Shown piece after piece: positions 8,953-17,695 of a stretch of DNA of 64,000 nucleotides; position 1 is the first letter of the stretch, and each line of letters starts with the position of its first letter. The notes beneath the pieces are model-generated. The model was not told the DNA's origin and did not search any database. It saw nothing but the letters and a program-made list of their open reading frames with translations. Made by a program: the position numbers and the translations under genes. Source of the stretch: Alphaproteobacteria bacterium (GTDB lineage Bacteria > Pseudomonadota > Alphaproteobacteria > TMED109); contig JAJEGJ010000005.1 of the NCBI GenBank assembly GCA_022819905.1, positions 1-64,000 of the forward strand. Reading direction: 5' to 3'.

Positions 8953-9525
8953 TCAGTCGTCCCGCGCTCTGTCCGGCATCCCGGCAGTGTCGATTTCCCG
9001 GGGGTGGCCGGGTGGAGGTGGCACCACGACTCCCGAGATGTCGATCTCGTAGTCCGCAAAGAAAACGGGGATCCATCCGGTTTCGGCCGTGATCATCATC
9101 CCTGCATACCAGTCCACGTAGGCTCGGTCGCAACTGGCGCCACGCGCCGTGATCTCCGGGAACTGTTCGATGAACCTCCGTGCGAGGTCGGACGCACTCA
9201 GCTCACCAGCGTCTTGCCATCCGAACGGTGCGGCACCTTTCCCCGAGGTGTAGAAGGCCACGTTCGTCAAGTCGTCCCTGACCTCCCACCCGTTCGCCTC
9301 GACGTTGTCCGCGCTCGTGATCACGCAGCGCCAGTACAGCCCGGACGGGGCCAAGAATCCGCATGCCCTGATTCGCTGATACCCCGCCGCGTGCAGAGCC
9401 CGCACGATCGAGAGGACACGCAACACATCATCGAGCGCATGGCCGCGCATGAACAACATGCCTTGCGAGAACGCGGCCTTGCCCCGATCAAACCACGGGC
9501 CTTCCGGGGGACAAGCGTGATCCAT
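8953..9525 (-). CDS. hypothetical protein
   Basis: I do not recognise this 190-residue protein. It is soluble and mixed alpha/beta, with a central GLYWRCVITSADN strand, a helix LSASDLARRFIEQFPEI, a Trp/Tyr-rich segment YVDWYAGMMI, and a short polyproline run near the C-terminus. I chose the ATG at 9525; a TTG 12 codons upstream is possible. No strong ribosome site is visible for either. It stands alone between the XRE operon and the DUF262 gene, with long intergenic gaps on both sides, which is typical of island cargo. No function is proposed. Confidence 0.55.
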   Translation of the reverse strand: MDHACPPEGPWFDRGKAAFSQGMLFMRGHALDDVLRVLSIVRALHAAGYQRIRACGFLAPSGLYWRCVITSADNVEANGWEVRDDLTNVAFYTSGKGAAPFGWQDAGELSASDLARRFIEQFPEITARGASCDRAYVDWYAGMMITAETGWIPVFFADYEIDISGVVVPPPPGHPREIDTAGMPDRARDD

Positions 9526-9909
9526 GCACTGTCCAGTACCGCGAACGCTGCGCCGACACAACGAAAGGTCGGCTAACTCTATCCCCTGAAGTCACCGATC
9601 ATGCCGTAGCGATCCCCGGATTGCGGTGGCCTGAACCTGGCAGGTGGGAGCTGGCTTTACCTCATTGGCATCGGGCTTCTTTCGATAACCTGATGGGGGC
9701 TCGGCCGCCGCGGATCGGTGGCGGGTAAACCGCCACGTTGCGCGGGCGCGGGATCTCTCCAGGCCCGGCGCTTCCCGGAACGCCTGACGGCCATCCGCTC
9801 GTCAGGTCATCGAATTGAGTCTCGGGAAATTCTGCACCCCAAGCTGGCGCACGTCACCGCTTCGCTGCACGAGGTTCCGGTCCTCATGACGCGGAGGGGC
9901 AGCCCGCGT
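9526..9909. other. intergenic region with a perfect hairpin
   Basis: No gene is seen. A hairpin with 7-bp arms GTGGCGG / CCGCCAC and a 5-base loop lies at 9718-9736. It is not followed by a T-run, so it is not a clear intrinsic terminator; it could stop or stabilise transcripts from the DUF262 gene, which ends at 9910. Confidence 0.35.
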
Positions 9910-11862
9910 TCAGGCGGCCGCGGCTCTGAGAATCTCGCTTTCGACATAGGTGCGGAACGCCGCCCCCGAGGTGAAGCAGCGGTAGCCTGCGGCGCTGGCA
10001 ATCGCCAGCACCTCCGCCGTCTCGTTCAACAAAACGGCGACCGGCCCGGTCAGCCCGGGCTGGAGTCCGTCAGGCCACGCGAGGTCGAACACCGCCGTCT
10101 GCGCGCCGGTCTCGGGATCAGCGTGGTCGAAGGCAAGATGCCCGCGCGGCAGGTCGCGCGCGGAGAGCCAGTCGTTGAGCGTTTGCAGCTCGGTTTCCTC
10201 GGCCTCGCTGTCGATCCCGCCGGGTACAGTCGGGGCCGGTTCCTCAATCTGCGTCCCGGCCGTGGAGAGCCACCTGGAATCGCCGTGCAGCAGATCGGCA
10301 AAGTACCGGTTGGCCTCCGTGGCCAGCAGGGCTTTGCGCGCTTCGAGAAAATCGCGGTAGCGCTCGATCCGCCACAAGGCGGGCTCCATGGGTATCCACT
10401 GCGAAGCGAGCGCGCCGGGATGGTTGGTCTCCACCTCGGCGAAGTACTCCTCGGGAAAGCGACTCCCGATTACCAGGTTCGTTTCCTTGGTCAGGAAACA
10501 GAAATTTGCCACCGCGTTCACCTCGGCGCGCTCATACTCCGCGGCGTAAAGCCGCGATTTCGGAAAAATGTGGTGCACTTCCAGACGGGCCATCCTGCCG
10601 AGCAAATGGGCCTTGAGCGCGAGTCCCGTTCCCCAGTCCTTCGCTCCGCCCATGCGGGTCAGCATGTAGAGCACCGGATAGAACCGCGCCCCCAGGCTCC
10701 AGCCGTCGAAATGGCCCGCCTCCACACGGAGTCCACCCTGCCACAGGCGAAGCCGTTCAATCAGAGCGTCGAGCCCGCCCTCGGGGCCTTCGAGCGCCGC
10801 GAGGTCCTGATCAATGACGGACTCCGTTGATCCGGAGAACCGGCCCCACATTCCGGCTTGCGCGAACCAGAAGAGCAGCTTGTCGCTCTCCTCCGCGTCC
10901 ATCGGCCCGGCCCTTCGGTCCATGTAGCGCACCATCACCGGCACGCCGAAGCGCCCGAACAGCACCCGGTCGTGGTCGAGCCCGATCCGGCCCGCGATCA
11001 GATCGAGGCTGGCGTCAATTTGCCTGCAGGCGCGTGCCAGCCCGTCCTTGATTTCGGGCGCGGTTTTGTTGTGCAAATGGGCAAACCTCGCCTCGCCGGT
11101 CAGAACCGTGTTGACCGAACGCAACAGCCAATCGAGGTTGAAGTAGTAACCGGCATCCTCCCATTCCTTCAGCTTCGCCTTCATCTGGTTCCGCGCTTCA
11201 GGCCACTCGGCGCAAATCTTCGCCAATGCCAGATCACCCTTCGACAGCTTGGTTCCGCCGCTGTTGACACGGTTGAAGATATCGACGACGACATCGAGCG
11301 ACTTCTCGGCGCCGGTCACCTCCTCGACGTGAAGGTCGATTTCCGTAATGCTGAGCAGCGTGCTCAGACGCCCAACAAACTCGCCGACCCGATCGGCAAG
11401 TTCGGGAGTTGCCGTCAGCCTGGCGACGAAGCCACCTAGCCCTGTCGTGCCCCCTTTCATCAGCTCCGTAACGTCTATCCAGAGTGGATCGTCGCGCATC
11501 TTGATCGGCTGGTAGAACTCGAACGCCTCGTCTGCGAGATGGAACCGTAATCCCGTGAAGGTCTGCGGGTTGCCGTCGAAGAATCTCGGCGGCTTGCCGC
11601 GCACCACCCCGTAGAGGGAGGTCATGCGTTGCTGCCCGTCGAGCAGCAATCTCACGCTGCCGGCGGCAATCGGCCCGTCGCCGCGGCGGTCCGCGGTCAT
11701 AGCCTCCGCCACCCATACCAGCAGGCCACCCACCGGATGGCGCCGGTACAGCGACTCGAACAAGCCGCGAACCTGATCGCGGTTCCACACATAACCACGC
11801 TGGAACTCGGGCAACGCCATGTCGCCGCTATCGATAAAATCGAGAACGTTCGAGATTTTCAT
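9910..11862 (-). CDS. DUF262/HNH protein of the GmrSD restriction type
   Basis: This 650-residue protein has an N-terminal DUF262 domain with LLLDGQQRM (Asp75-Arg79), the ParB/GmrS-like nucleotide-binding motif, and the typical IFNRVNSGGTKLS segment at 196-207. An HNH-type nuclease motif, LEVHHIFPKSRL (His430-His431), follows, then a VNAVANFCFLTKETN segment. GmrSD proteins are type IV restriction enzymes that cut modified phage DNA using nucleotide hydrolysis. The last ~100 residues form an extra domain not needed for the core. The ATG at 11862 is preceded by GGAGGT. It stands alone. Target modification cannot be inferred. Confidence 0.85.
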   Translation of the reverse strand: MKISNVLDFIDSGDMALPEFQRGYVWNRDQVRGLFESLYRRHPVGGLLVWVAEAMTADRRGDGPIAAGSVRLLLDGQQRMTSLYGVVRGKPPRFFDGNPQTFTGLRFHLADEAFEFYQPIKMRDDPLWIDVTELMKGGTTGLGGFVARLTATPELADRVGEFVGRLSTLLSITEIDLHVEEVTGAEKSLDVVVDIFNRVNSGGTKLSKGDLALAKICAEWPEARNQMKAKLKEWEDAGYYFNLDWLLRSVNTVLTGEARFAHLHNKTAPEIKDGLARACRQIDASLDLIAGRIGLDHDRVLFGRFGVPVMVRYMDRRAGPMDAEESDKLLFWFAQAGMWGRFSGSTESVIDQDLAALEGPEGGLDALIERLRLWQGGLRVEAGHFDGWSLGARFYPVLYMLTRMGGAKDWGTGLALKAHLLGRMARLEVHHIFPKSRLYAAEYERAEVNAVANFCFLTKETNLVIGSRFPEEYFAEVETNHPGALASQWIPMEPALWRIERYRDFLEARKALLATEANRYFADLLHGDSRWLSTAGTQIEEPAPTVPGGIDSEAEETELQTLNDWLSARDLPRGHLAFDHADPETGAQTAVFDLAWPDGLQPGLTGPVAVLLNETAEVLAIASAAGYRCFTSGAAFRTYVESEILRAAAA

Positions 11863-11918
11863 GGTGGGGATACACCTCCAGCGATCGGAACTGCCAAGAC
11901 AGCCGTTGTCTTCTTGTC

Positions 11919-11941
11919 ATGGCCGGACTCGTTCCGGCCAT
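11919..11941. repeat. short palindromic repeat with 9-bp arms
   Basis: Arms ATGGCCGGA and TCCGGCCAT flank a 5-base loop, forming a perfect hairpin. Its sequence and the flanking TCCACGCC resemble palindromic intergenic elements dispersed in many alphaproteobacterial genomes. Only one clear copy was found in this window. It lies upstream of the DUF262 gene in otherwise gene-free DNA (11863-12250). Confidence 0.5.
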
Positions 11942-12249
11942 CCACGCCTTGCTTGTCGTCTCTGGCGCCGCAAGATTCTCGGATAGTCAGCCCCCGCCGA
12001 TCAGGAAGCGGGAGGGACGGTCCCGTACCTACCGGATACTACGCCCCGGCGCTTGCCGAGACGCCTGTAAGCCTGCCGCTTATCAGGCTATCGATATGAG
12101 CTCCCTCTTGCGACCGTGGGGATATAGGCAATGAGCGAGAAAAGGCTTCGTTCCGAATTCGCCGAAATGATGCCAAAGCTATTGAGTAACTTGGGCGATC
12201 CGTTCCGAGATACGATTTGCAGCCGCCTTGACTGGGCTGGCGTCGAGTG

Positions 12250-12699
12250 GCTGGCAAGCGCCGTCCGCGACAGCAGCAGGCGCCCCGTCTCGTCCTTGAA
12301 CACGTACTCGATGTCGCGCACCGACATCCCGCGGGCTAGCAGCTCCACCGCCAGGTCCTCCAGAGCCTATGTGCGAACCTGCAAGCGCTCGCGGATCTCC
12401 GGGCGAAACGGCTCCCCGAGGCCCGTGATCTGCGGCGCCGCATACTCCACGAACCCTTCCGCCGTCTTCAGGCGGCCCGTCCGTGCCCCGTTCCGCCAGC
12501 CGCGGCCCGGCTCCGCGCCGTGCGCGCAATACTCCCGGCCTAGCGCATCACGGCTCTCAGCCTCCAGCGCCTCCTCCAGGATCAGACGCGCCGCCAACTT
12601 CACCAGATCGTCATGGCCGTCAGCCGCCGCGGCCTCACTCTCGATCAGGCGGCGCAGCGACTCGCGGGTGCGCATCGACACAGGTACCCTCTTCGACAT
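12250..12699 (-). pseudogene. IS256-family transposase remnant with in-frame stop
   Basis: The frame starting at ATG 12699 encodes the N-terminal ~110 residues of an IS256/mutator-type transposase (LILEEALEAESRDALGREY, then GWRNGARTGRLKTAEG). At 12367-12369 an in-frame TAG interrupts it. The same frame resumes as ALEDLAVELLARGMSVRDIE and FKDETGRLLLSRTA, then loses similarity near 12250. The catalytic DDE part is absent. The TAG probably replaced a CAG codon. It is a truncated, dead insertion sequence; its ends could not be defined. Confidence 0.8.
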
Positions 12700-12807
12700 G
12701 GGGGGCCTCTCGGTTTGTGCCGGCAACCACCGGCGTCTGAGATGTCTTCACCTCAGCAGGCTGCACCCCTCCCAATTTCCAGAAAATCAAGGATTTCACC
12801 GACTCGG

Positions 12808-13665
12808 ATGCCGCTCCTCTACCATTGGGTAGGCGAGAATTATCGCCGCGATCTGGACTGGGGTGCCGGCTATCATCTGAACCAATCCAACCCGCTTTTG
12901 CACCGGATTGATCCTGGCGACAGCCTCTGGGCTTTCACGCGGACGCCTGCCGGCATCTACGTCCTCGCTGCAGAGCTTGTTGTCCGCGCGAAGACGCGAA
13001 ACCCACGCGGATATCGGTACGGGGAGTATCGGCTCTGGGGCGACCTCGAGCAATCCCGCTACTTCCGTACTGAAGGCCAGCCCGACGTCTCCGGGCTCAT
13101 CAGAAGACTCTCCGTCAAGGCGAGCGCGTCTGTGATCGGGCGATCATTTCAGGGGCACGCAGCTGTGCGGTTGTTGACCCCGGAAGACCACCAGCTGCTG
13201 GCCCAATACGCTCGCCCACTCCCTCGCGAGCCGCGGGCTCGCCTGCTACCGGAAGAAGAGCTGGAGGCCCGGATCCTCCTCGGCGATCCGGATGCTGTAA
13301 GCAGTCTCATTCGGGATGAATCCCCTGGCATCGCGACGGAGCGCCGACGCTATCTGTTCAAGCAAGCACCCCGGCGCAACCCTCAGCACGTGGAGGAACT
13401 GCGGGAGCTTTACGGGGGCGTCTGCCAGCTTTGCGGATGGAACCCGAAGTCCATTTACCAACAAAACCTCTGTGAAGCGCACCACGTGCACTGGCTTAGC
13501 CGCGGCGGTGACGACGCGCTGCACAACATGGTGCTCGTCTGCCCGAACCACCACCGAGCCATACACCGAACCGATGCGCCGTTCGACTGGACGGATGCGA
13601 GCTTTGTGTTCCCGCGGAAGCGGGAACCCGTCCAGGTCTCCCGTCACGAACTCCTGGCGCAGTGA
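12808..13665 (+). CDS. HNH endonuclease with N-terminal sensor-like domain
   Basis: This 285-residue protein has a C-terminal HNH nuclease: CQLCGW (Cys206, Cys209), EAHHVHWLSRGGDD (His225/His226), Asn240, and CPNHHRAIH (Cys245, His248, His249), a zinc-supported HNH fold. The N-terminal ~130 residues start LYHWVGENYRRDLDWG and contain PGDSLWAFTR and YVLAAELVV; this domain recurs in HNH nucleases but I cannot name it, and it may read modified DNA. The ATG at 12808 has an AAGGA 15 bases upstream; the open frame extends earlier but overlaps the IS256 remnant. It is monocistronic. A type IV-like restriction role is inferred. Confidence 0.75.
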   Translation: MPLLYHWVGENYRRDLDWGAGYHLNQSNPLLHRIDPGDSLWAFTRTPAGIYVLAAELVVRAKTRNPRGYRYGEYRLWGDLEQSRYFRTEGQPDVSGLIRRLSVKASASVIGRSFQGHAAVRLLTPEDHQLLAQYARPLPREPRARLLPEEELEARILLGDPDAVSSLIRDESPGIATERRRYLFKQAPRRNPQHVEELRELYGGVCQLCGWNPKSIYQQNLCEAHHVHWLSRGGDDALHNMVLVCPNHHRAIHRTDAPFDWTDASFVFPRKREPVQVSRHELLAQ

Positions 13666-13991
13666 TGCACTCGGACGGGCGACGCCCGTAGTGGCCATAC
13701 TGCGGTGACGACTCCGTAAATGCGCGTAATCTGGTCAATAAATCGGGGTGTATTCATCCCGCGCTGATTGGCCGACGAAGATGTGCTCGGGATTGGCCTC
13801 AACCGGGACGTCGCCTTGTTGGACGCGAGGCGGGCGTGAGCGCGGCGATCATGGCGCGCTGCCGACTCCGACCTATCACCCGTACCTTCCCCAAACCTTC
13901 GCCCGTACCTACCGAAGTGTGCAGTTTCGAGTTGTCACAAATGAGCAATTTTCGGATGCCATTGGCAAAAAGGTGAGCACGGCAGGCGGCG

Positions 13992-14160
13992 GATCGGTTG
14001 GTCGCAGTCGCCGGCGGAGGAGCGAGGCACAGAAGCGGCAGATCGTGGCTGAGACCCACGAGCTCGGGGGTTTCGCTGCTGCTGGTCGCCCAACGCCGCA
14101 ACCTCAACGCCAGTCAGATTTTCAGGTGGCCGCGCCTGTTTCGACCGCAACTCTCGATCC
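13992..14160 (+). pseudogene. IS66-type TnpA remnant, frameshifted
   Basis: Two adjacent frames together encode a fragment like the small HTH protein of IS66-family elements. One frame gives RRSEAQKRQIVAETHELGG up to about 14070; the next gives LLVAQRRNLNASQIFRWPRLFR. A frameshift near 14070 separates them. No TnpB or TnpC is seen. The rest of 13666-14472 holds no convincing gene. A minus-strand open frame at 14162-14419 has no recognisable features. Confidence 0.6.
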
Positions 14161-14472
14161 GTCAGGCGGATGACCCCGGCACCACTATTTTCGATTCATC
14201 GGCAATGCGATAATACAAGTCGGCGCTGTTTTCGTTCCCGCAAATAAGGAGTGTCGTGTCGCAATGGCCTCCGATCCAAGCCGCCGGCCGCACGGGCGCA
14301 ACGTGCAAGGTCCAGGCGGCTACACCGCCTTCGTGCCAGCGCGCTCTACCTGAAACGAACGCAATGCCATGCCGAACGCCTAGCGCAACGATCGGCGACT
14401 CGACGAAATGGCCGAGCAATCGGCCGCGGCCCCTGCTAGCAGGTAAACGCCAAACCCGTCAACGGAACGGCG

Positions 14473-15693
14473 TCATTCGGCGCGTTGGCTGCGGGGCAGG
14501 CCACCACCCAATACGGCCGCAGCGGCGAGCGTGACGGCGGCCAGCAGCGAAGGCACTTGATAGCTGCCCAGCGAATCATGGAGCACGCCGGCAAACGTAG
14601 GTCCCACCATCTGGCCCAGCCCAAAGGACGCGGTCATCAGGGCCAGATTTCGACGCGGGTTGCCGACAGACATCCGCCGGATGCTGACGAGCCCCAGCGC
14701 GGTCAGTCCCACAAACGTCCCACCAAGCAGGCCAGCCGCCAGCAAGACAGGCCACATGCCGCCACCCAGGACACTCATTGCAACGCCCCCTGCCGCTACC
14801 AGGCAAGCGACCCCGAACGCACCTCGCACACTCCACCGCCGCCCCACCCAACCCCAGAACACGACGGATGGGGCTGCCGCGAGACCCACACACAACCAAA
14901 CCAGATTCTCGGCGGGCTGCAGCACAGGGTCGTTCCGCATCATGTCGGACACGAATGTTGCGGTGATGACGTAGCCAAAACCAGACAAGCCGTACGCGAG
15001 AATGAGCGAACGAATTCCCCGCTCTCCCTGCCGGGCCCGAGATCCGACGGAAACCGACGGCGATGTCACCAGGGCTCTCAGGAGCACAGCGACCGGAACG
15101 GACAAGGCAATGCAAAGAGCGCCACAGAACAGCCAAGGGCTCTGCCAGTCGCCGACGCCGGATGCCGACGCCGGGACCGCCAACGAGGAAATCGCGATGC
15201 CCGTTCCGACCCCCGCATAGATCACGTCCGCCCATCCGTCTCGACCAGCCGCTGCGAGCCGGTCCATCAGGAGCGACGAGGCGAATACCATCACCAACGC
15301 ACCGGCCGCTCCACCTACGAAACGCAGTAGCAGGAACACGGCCAGGTCCGTGGTCAGGGCCATGGCACAGGTACTCAAGCCGCTCACCGCCAGTGCCCCA
15401 AGCAGCCAGCCACGCGGGTCGCCGGGCAAGCCCCGCAGTGCCGCCGCCAAGGCGCCCAGCAGATATCCCGCGTAGTTGGCCGATGCGATCAGGCCGACCT
15501 CTGACTTGCCCAGCTCCAGGCCTGCGGCCATGTACGGCAGGATCGGCGTGTAGGCGAACCGTCCTATCCCTACCGCAACTGCGAGTGAAAGGAGCCCCGC
15601 CAGAGCGAGAGCAGCCGGATGCAGAGGGGCTTGCGTCCCCACCGTTGTGCCGAGCTTCGCAACCGGAGGGCTACTCGAACTGCTCGATCTCAT
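14473..15693 (-). CDS. MFS transporter of the YbfB/YjiJ type
   Basis: This ~406-residue inner-membrane protein has about twelve hydrophobic segments and the early signature AVAVGIGRFAYTPILPYM, characteristic of the YbfB/YjiJ branch of the major facilitator superfamily. A MMRNDPV loop and a PSVVFWGWVGRR segment follow in the C-terminal half. Substrates of this branch are mostly unknown; export of small organic molecules is likely. I chose ATG 15693, with no strong ribosome site; a GTG at 15762 would add 23 mostly polar residues. The gene is monocistronic, divergent from the aldo/keto reductase. Confidence 0.8.
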   Translation of the reverse strand: MRSSSSSSPPVAKLGTTVGTQAPLHPAALALAGLLSLAVAVGIGRFAYTPILPYMAAGLELGKSEVGLIASANYAGYLLGALAAALRGLPGDPRGWLLGALAVSGLSTCAMALTTDLAVFLLLRFVGGAAGALVMVFASSLLMDRLAAAGRDGWADVIYAGVGTGIAISSLAVPASASGVGDWQSPWLFCGALCIALSVPVAVLLRALVTSPSVSVGSRARQGERGIRSLILAYGLSGFGYVITATFVSDMMRNDPVLQPAENLVWLCVGLAAAPSVVFWGWVGRRWSVRGAFGVACLVAAGGVAMSVLGGGMWPVLLAAGLLGGTFVGLTALGLVSIRRMSVGNPRRNLALMTASFGLGQMVGPTFAGVLHDSLGSYQVPSLLAAVTLAAAAVLGGGLPRSQRAE

Positions 15694-16215
15694 GCGGTCG
15701 GGCCCGTGGCTTCCGCATCGCGACTGCGTTGCCGGGACTCCCGATGCAGGGGGCGCACCCACCTGAGTTGTCGGTTACCAGTTCGACAGTCCATGCCGGT
15801 CCTCACCAAGGACGTCCAAGCGGGTTTCGTGCGGGTAGCCTACTTTCTGGTCCGGGATCTCGGTGCATATTCGAGAAAACCCCGTCCGTGCGCCGCGCGT
15901 GTTCCAGACACCCCGCTCAAGCAACGCATTTGCATGACCGCAGCCTCCAGCATGTGAGCCGCGTCATCAGGCGGACACCACACGTTGTCTGCGTAAGTCA
16001 CTGACATGTCATGCGATTCTGCCCCGCTTCCGATGAGACTTCATCGTAAGCAGGTTATTGACTTGTTGACCGGGCGGTTGAGTTCGACCCAAAGATCGCC
16101 GTCCACTGGCGTCAAGGTTCTTGTCAGGCGCCTATCATCGCCCACGGGTTCTGGGCATTGGAGTTCCGGTTCTCATTCTTCGCGGTCAATACCGGAAACA
16201 TGAAAGCTTGCTGAA
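15694..16215. other. divergent intergenic region
   Basis: About 520 bases lie between the MFS gene and the aldo/keto reductase gene. No coding sequence is supported. It must hold both divergent promoters. Two TTGA-type hexamers near 16060-16075 could be promoter elements for the reductase, but no clean -35/-10 pair was identified. Confidence 0.3.
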
Positions 16216-17082
16216 ATGATCGAAACGCGTCGTTTCGGCCGTACAGGCCACCAGAGCACCGTCACGATCTTCGGGGCTGCCGCGCTCAAGAACGTGACCC
16301 AGGCCCGCGCCGACCGCGCACTCGAATTGTTACTGGAGTACGGCGTCAACCACATCGACACGGCGCCCCGCTACGGCGATGCGGAACTTCGGATCGGACC
16401 GTGGATGCAAGAGCACCGTGATCGGTTCTTTCTGGCCACCAAGACGGGCCAGCGCACGTATGCGGCTGCGCGGGATGAAATCCGGCGCTCCCTGGAACGT
16501 CTCCGTGTGGACACCGTTGACTTGCTGCAGCTTCACTCCCTAGGCCACCCGGACAAGTGGGAAACCGCGATGGGCCCCGAAGGGGCTCTCGAGGCAGTGG
16601 TCGAGGCCCGCGAGGAAGGCCTGACACGCTTCATCGGTGTCACAGGCCATGGCTGGACGATCCCGTCGATGCACCACAAGAGCCTCCGACGGTTCGACTT
16701 CGATTCGATCCTGTTGCCGTGGAATTTCGTGATGCACGAGAACGCGCGTTATCGCGAGGACTTCGAGGCTCTTTGCAAACTCTGCGACGAACGGGACGTT
16801 GCCGTGCAAACCATCAAGTCGATCGCGCGCGGCCCCTGGGCGGTCACGGATCCCAATCGCAACACGTGGTACCAGCCTTTCGAAGATCCACACGACATTC
16901 AGCAAGCGGTGCACTGGGCGCTGGCCAAGCCGCAGATCTTCCTGAATACGGTTGGCGACTTGGATCTGCTACCGGTAGTTCTCGATGCCGCAAGCCAGTT
17001 CGTTGAGGCTCCCGACGACCCCTCCGTCCGAGCGATGATGAGTACGAGGCGTGCCACATCACTGTTTGGGATTGCCAACTGA
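16216..17082 (+). CDS. aldo/keto reductase
   Basis: This 288-residue NAD(P)H-dependent oxidoreductase has the aldo/keto reductase catalytic tetrad in place: Asp48 and Tyr53 in [13 protein letters not shown], Lys76 in FLATKTG, and His107 in LLQLHSLG. A late RFIGVTGHG strand fits the TIM-barrel. It belongs to the broad AKR group with YgdS/TIM-type members. The ATG at 16216 follows a short ribosome site (GAAAGCTTGCTGAA is only weakly Shine-Dalgarno-like). It is single, between the MFS gene and the PIN/XRE pair. Substrate unknown. Confidence 0.85.
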   Translation: MIETRRFGRTGHQSTVTIFGAAALKNVTQARADRALELLLEYGVNHIDTAPRYGDAELRIGPWMQEHRDRFFLATKTGQRTYAAARDEIRRSLERLRVDTVDLLQLHSLGHPDKWETAMGPEGALEAVVEAREEGLTRFIGVTGHGWTIPSMHHKSLRRFDFDSILLPWNFVMHENARYREDFEALCKLCDERDVAVQTIKSIARGPWAVTDPNRNTWYQPFEDPHDIQQAVHWALAKPQIFLNTVGDLDLLPVVLDAASQFVEAPDDPSVRAMMSTRRATSLFGIAN

Positions 17083-17191
17083 TTGCAGCAGCGTTGTCGC
17101 CCGGGTCGTTCGACCATTCTCAAAGCAGAGCCTGTTCCTGACGCTAAGCCTTGCCATGCCATGGGTCTCCGGAAATGACCTACCGAACGGG

Positions 17192-17695
17192 TCAGCGAAC
17201 GGAATAGGCGAGAATCTGCTTACGGATCTCCGACTTGGGAAGTCGGCATCGCGGATGGGCGGCAATCTTGCCGAGTCCAGCACGCAAGTCGTCCAAGTCG
17301 ATGACGCGCTGCTCGAGCATCTGGTCGAGCAGCCACAGCACTCCGTGGCATCGGACTTCCTCTTCCTCTGCGAGCTCGCGCAACTCCCGGTCCCCGGATA
17401 GCAGCGTTGACGCGTTTGTCTTTGCTAGGGCGAGGGCGAAGCTGTCCGGGAGAGACAGCGGTCTCCGCTTGCGACGGTATCCCAGTGCAAGCGAGACCCC
17501 GTCGCCATCCAACTCGGCGATGCGCAGCCCCAGCCTGACGAAATCCGGCCCGCCGTGTTCTTTGAGCTCACGCTCATAAAGCAGGTCAGGAACGGTGAAC
17601 TCGAACGGCAGGCGGAATGTGGCTTCGACAAGGGTTCCGCGGTCAAGATCAATCAGGACAGACGTGTCGGATACCAGGGTCTCCACGACACTCAA
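17192..17695 (-). CDS. PIN-domain ribonuclease toxin (putative)
   Basis: This 167-residue protein shows a PIN-domain pattern: Asp10 in VSDTSVLIDL, Glu41 in YERELKEH, Asp84 in SLPDSFALALA, and Asp102 in LLSGDRELRELA. These acidic residues bind metal in PIN RNases. Its start overlaps the stop of the upstream XRE-ImmA gene by ATGA (17692-17695), a tight coupling suggesting a regulator/toxin pair. An RNase toxin controlled by the upstream protein is the likely role. The order (antitoxin first, toxin second) is usual for type II modules, though here the partner carries a protease-like domain. Confidence 0.75.
   Translation of the reverse strand: MSVVETLVSDTSVLIDLDRGTLVEATFRLPFEFTVPDLLYERELKEHGGPDFVRLGLRIAELDGDGVSLALGYRRKRRPLSLPDSFALALAKTNASTLLSGDRELRELAEEEEVRCHGVLWLLDQMLEQRVIDLDDLRAGLGKIAAHPRCRLPKSEIRKQILAYSVR

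Noticed and set aside
9718-9736. Intrinsic terminator for the DUF262 gene
   Set aside because: The hairpin is perfect but lacks a following T-run and lies about 170 bases beyond the stop, so it is kept only as a hairpin.
14162-14419. Minus-strand 85-codon open frame after the IS66 remnant
   Set aside because: No ribosome site, no recognised motif and no partner gene; not distinguishable from chance.
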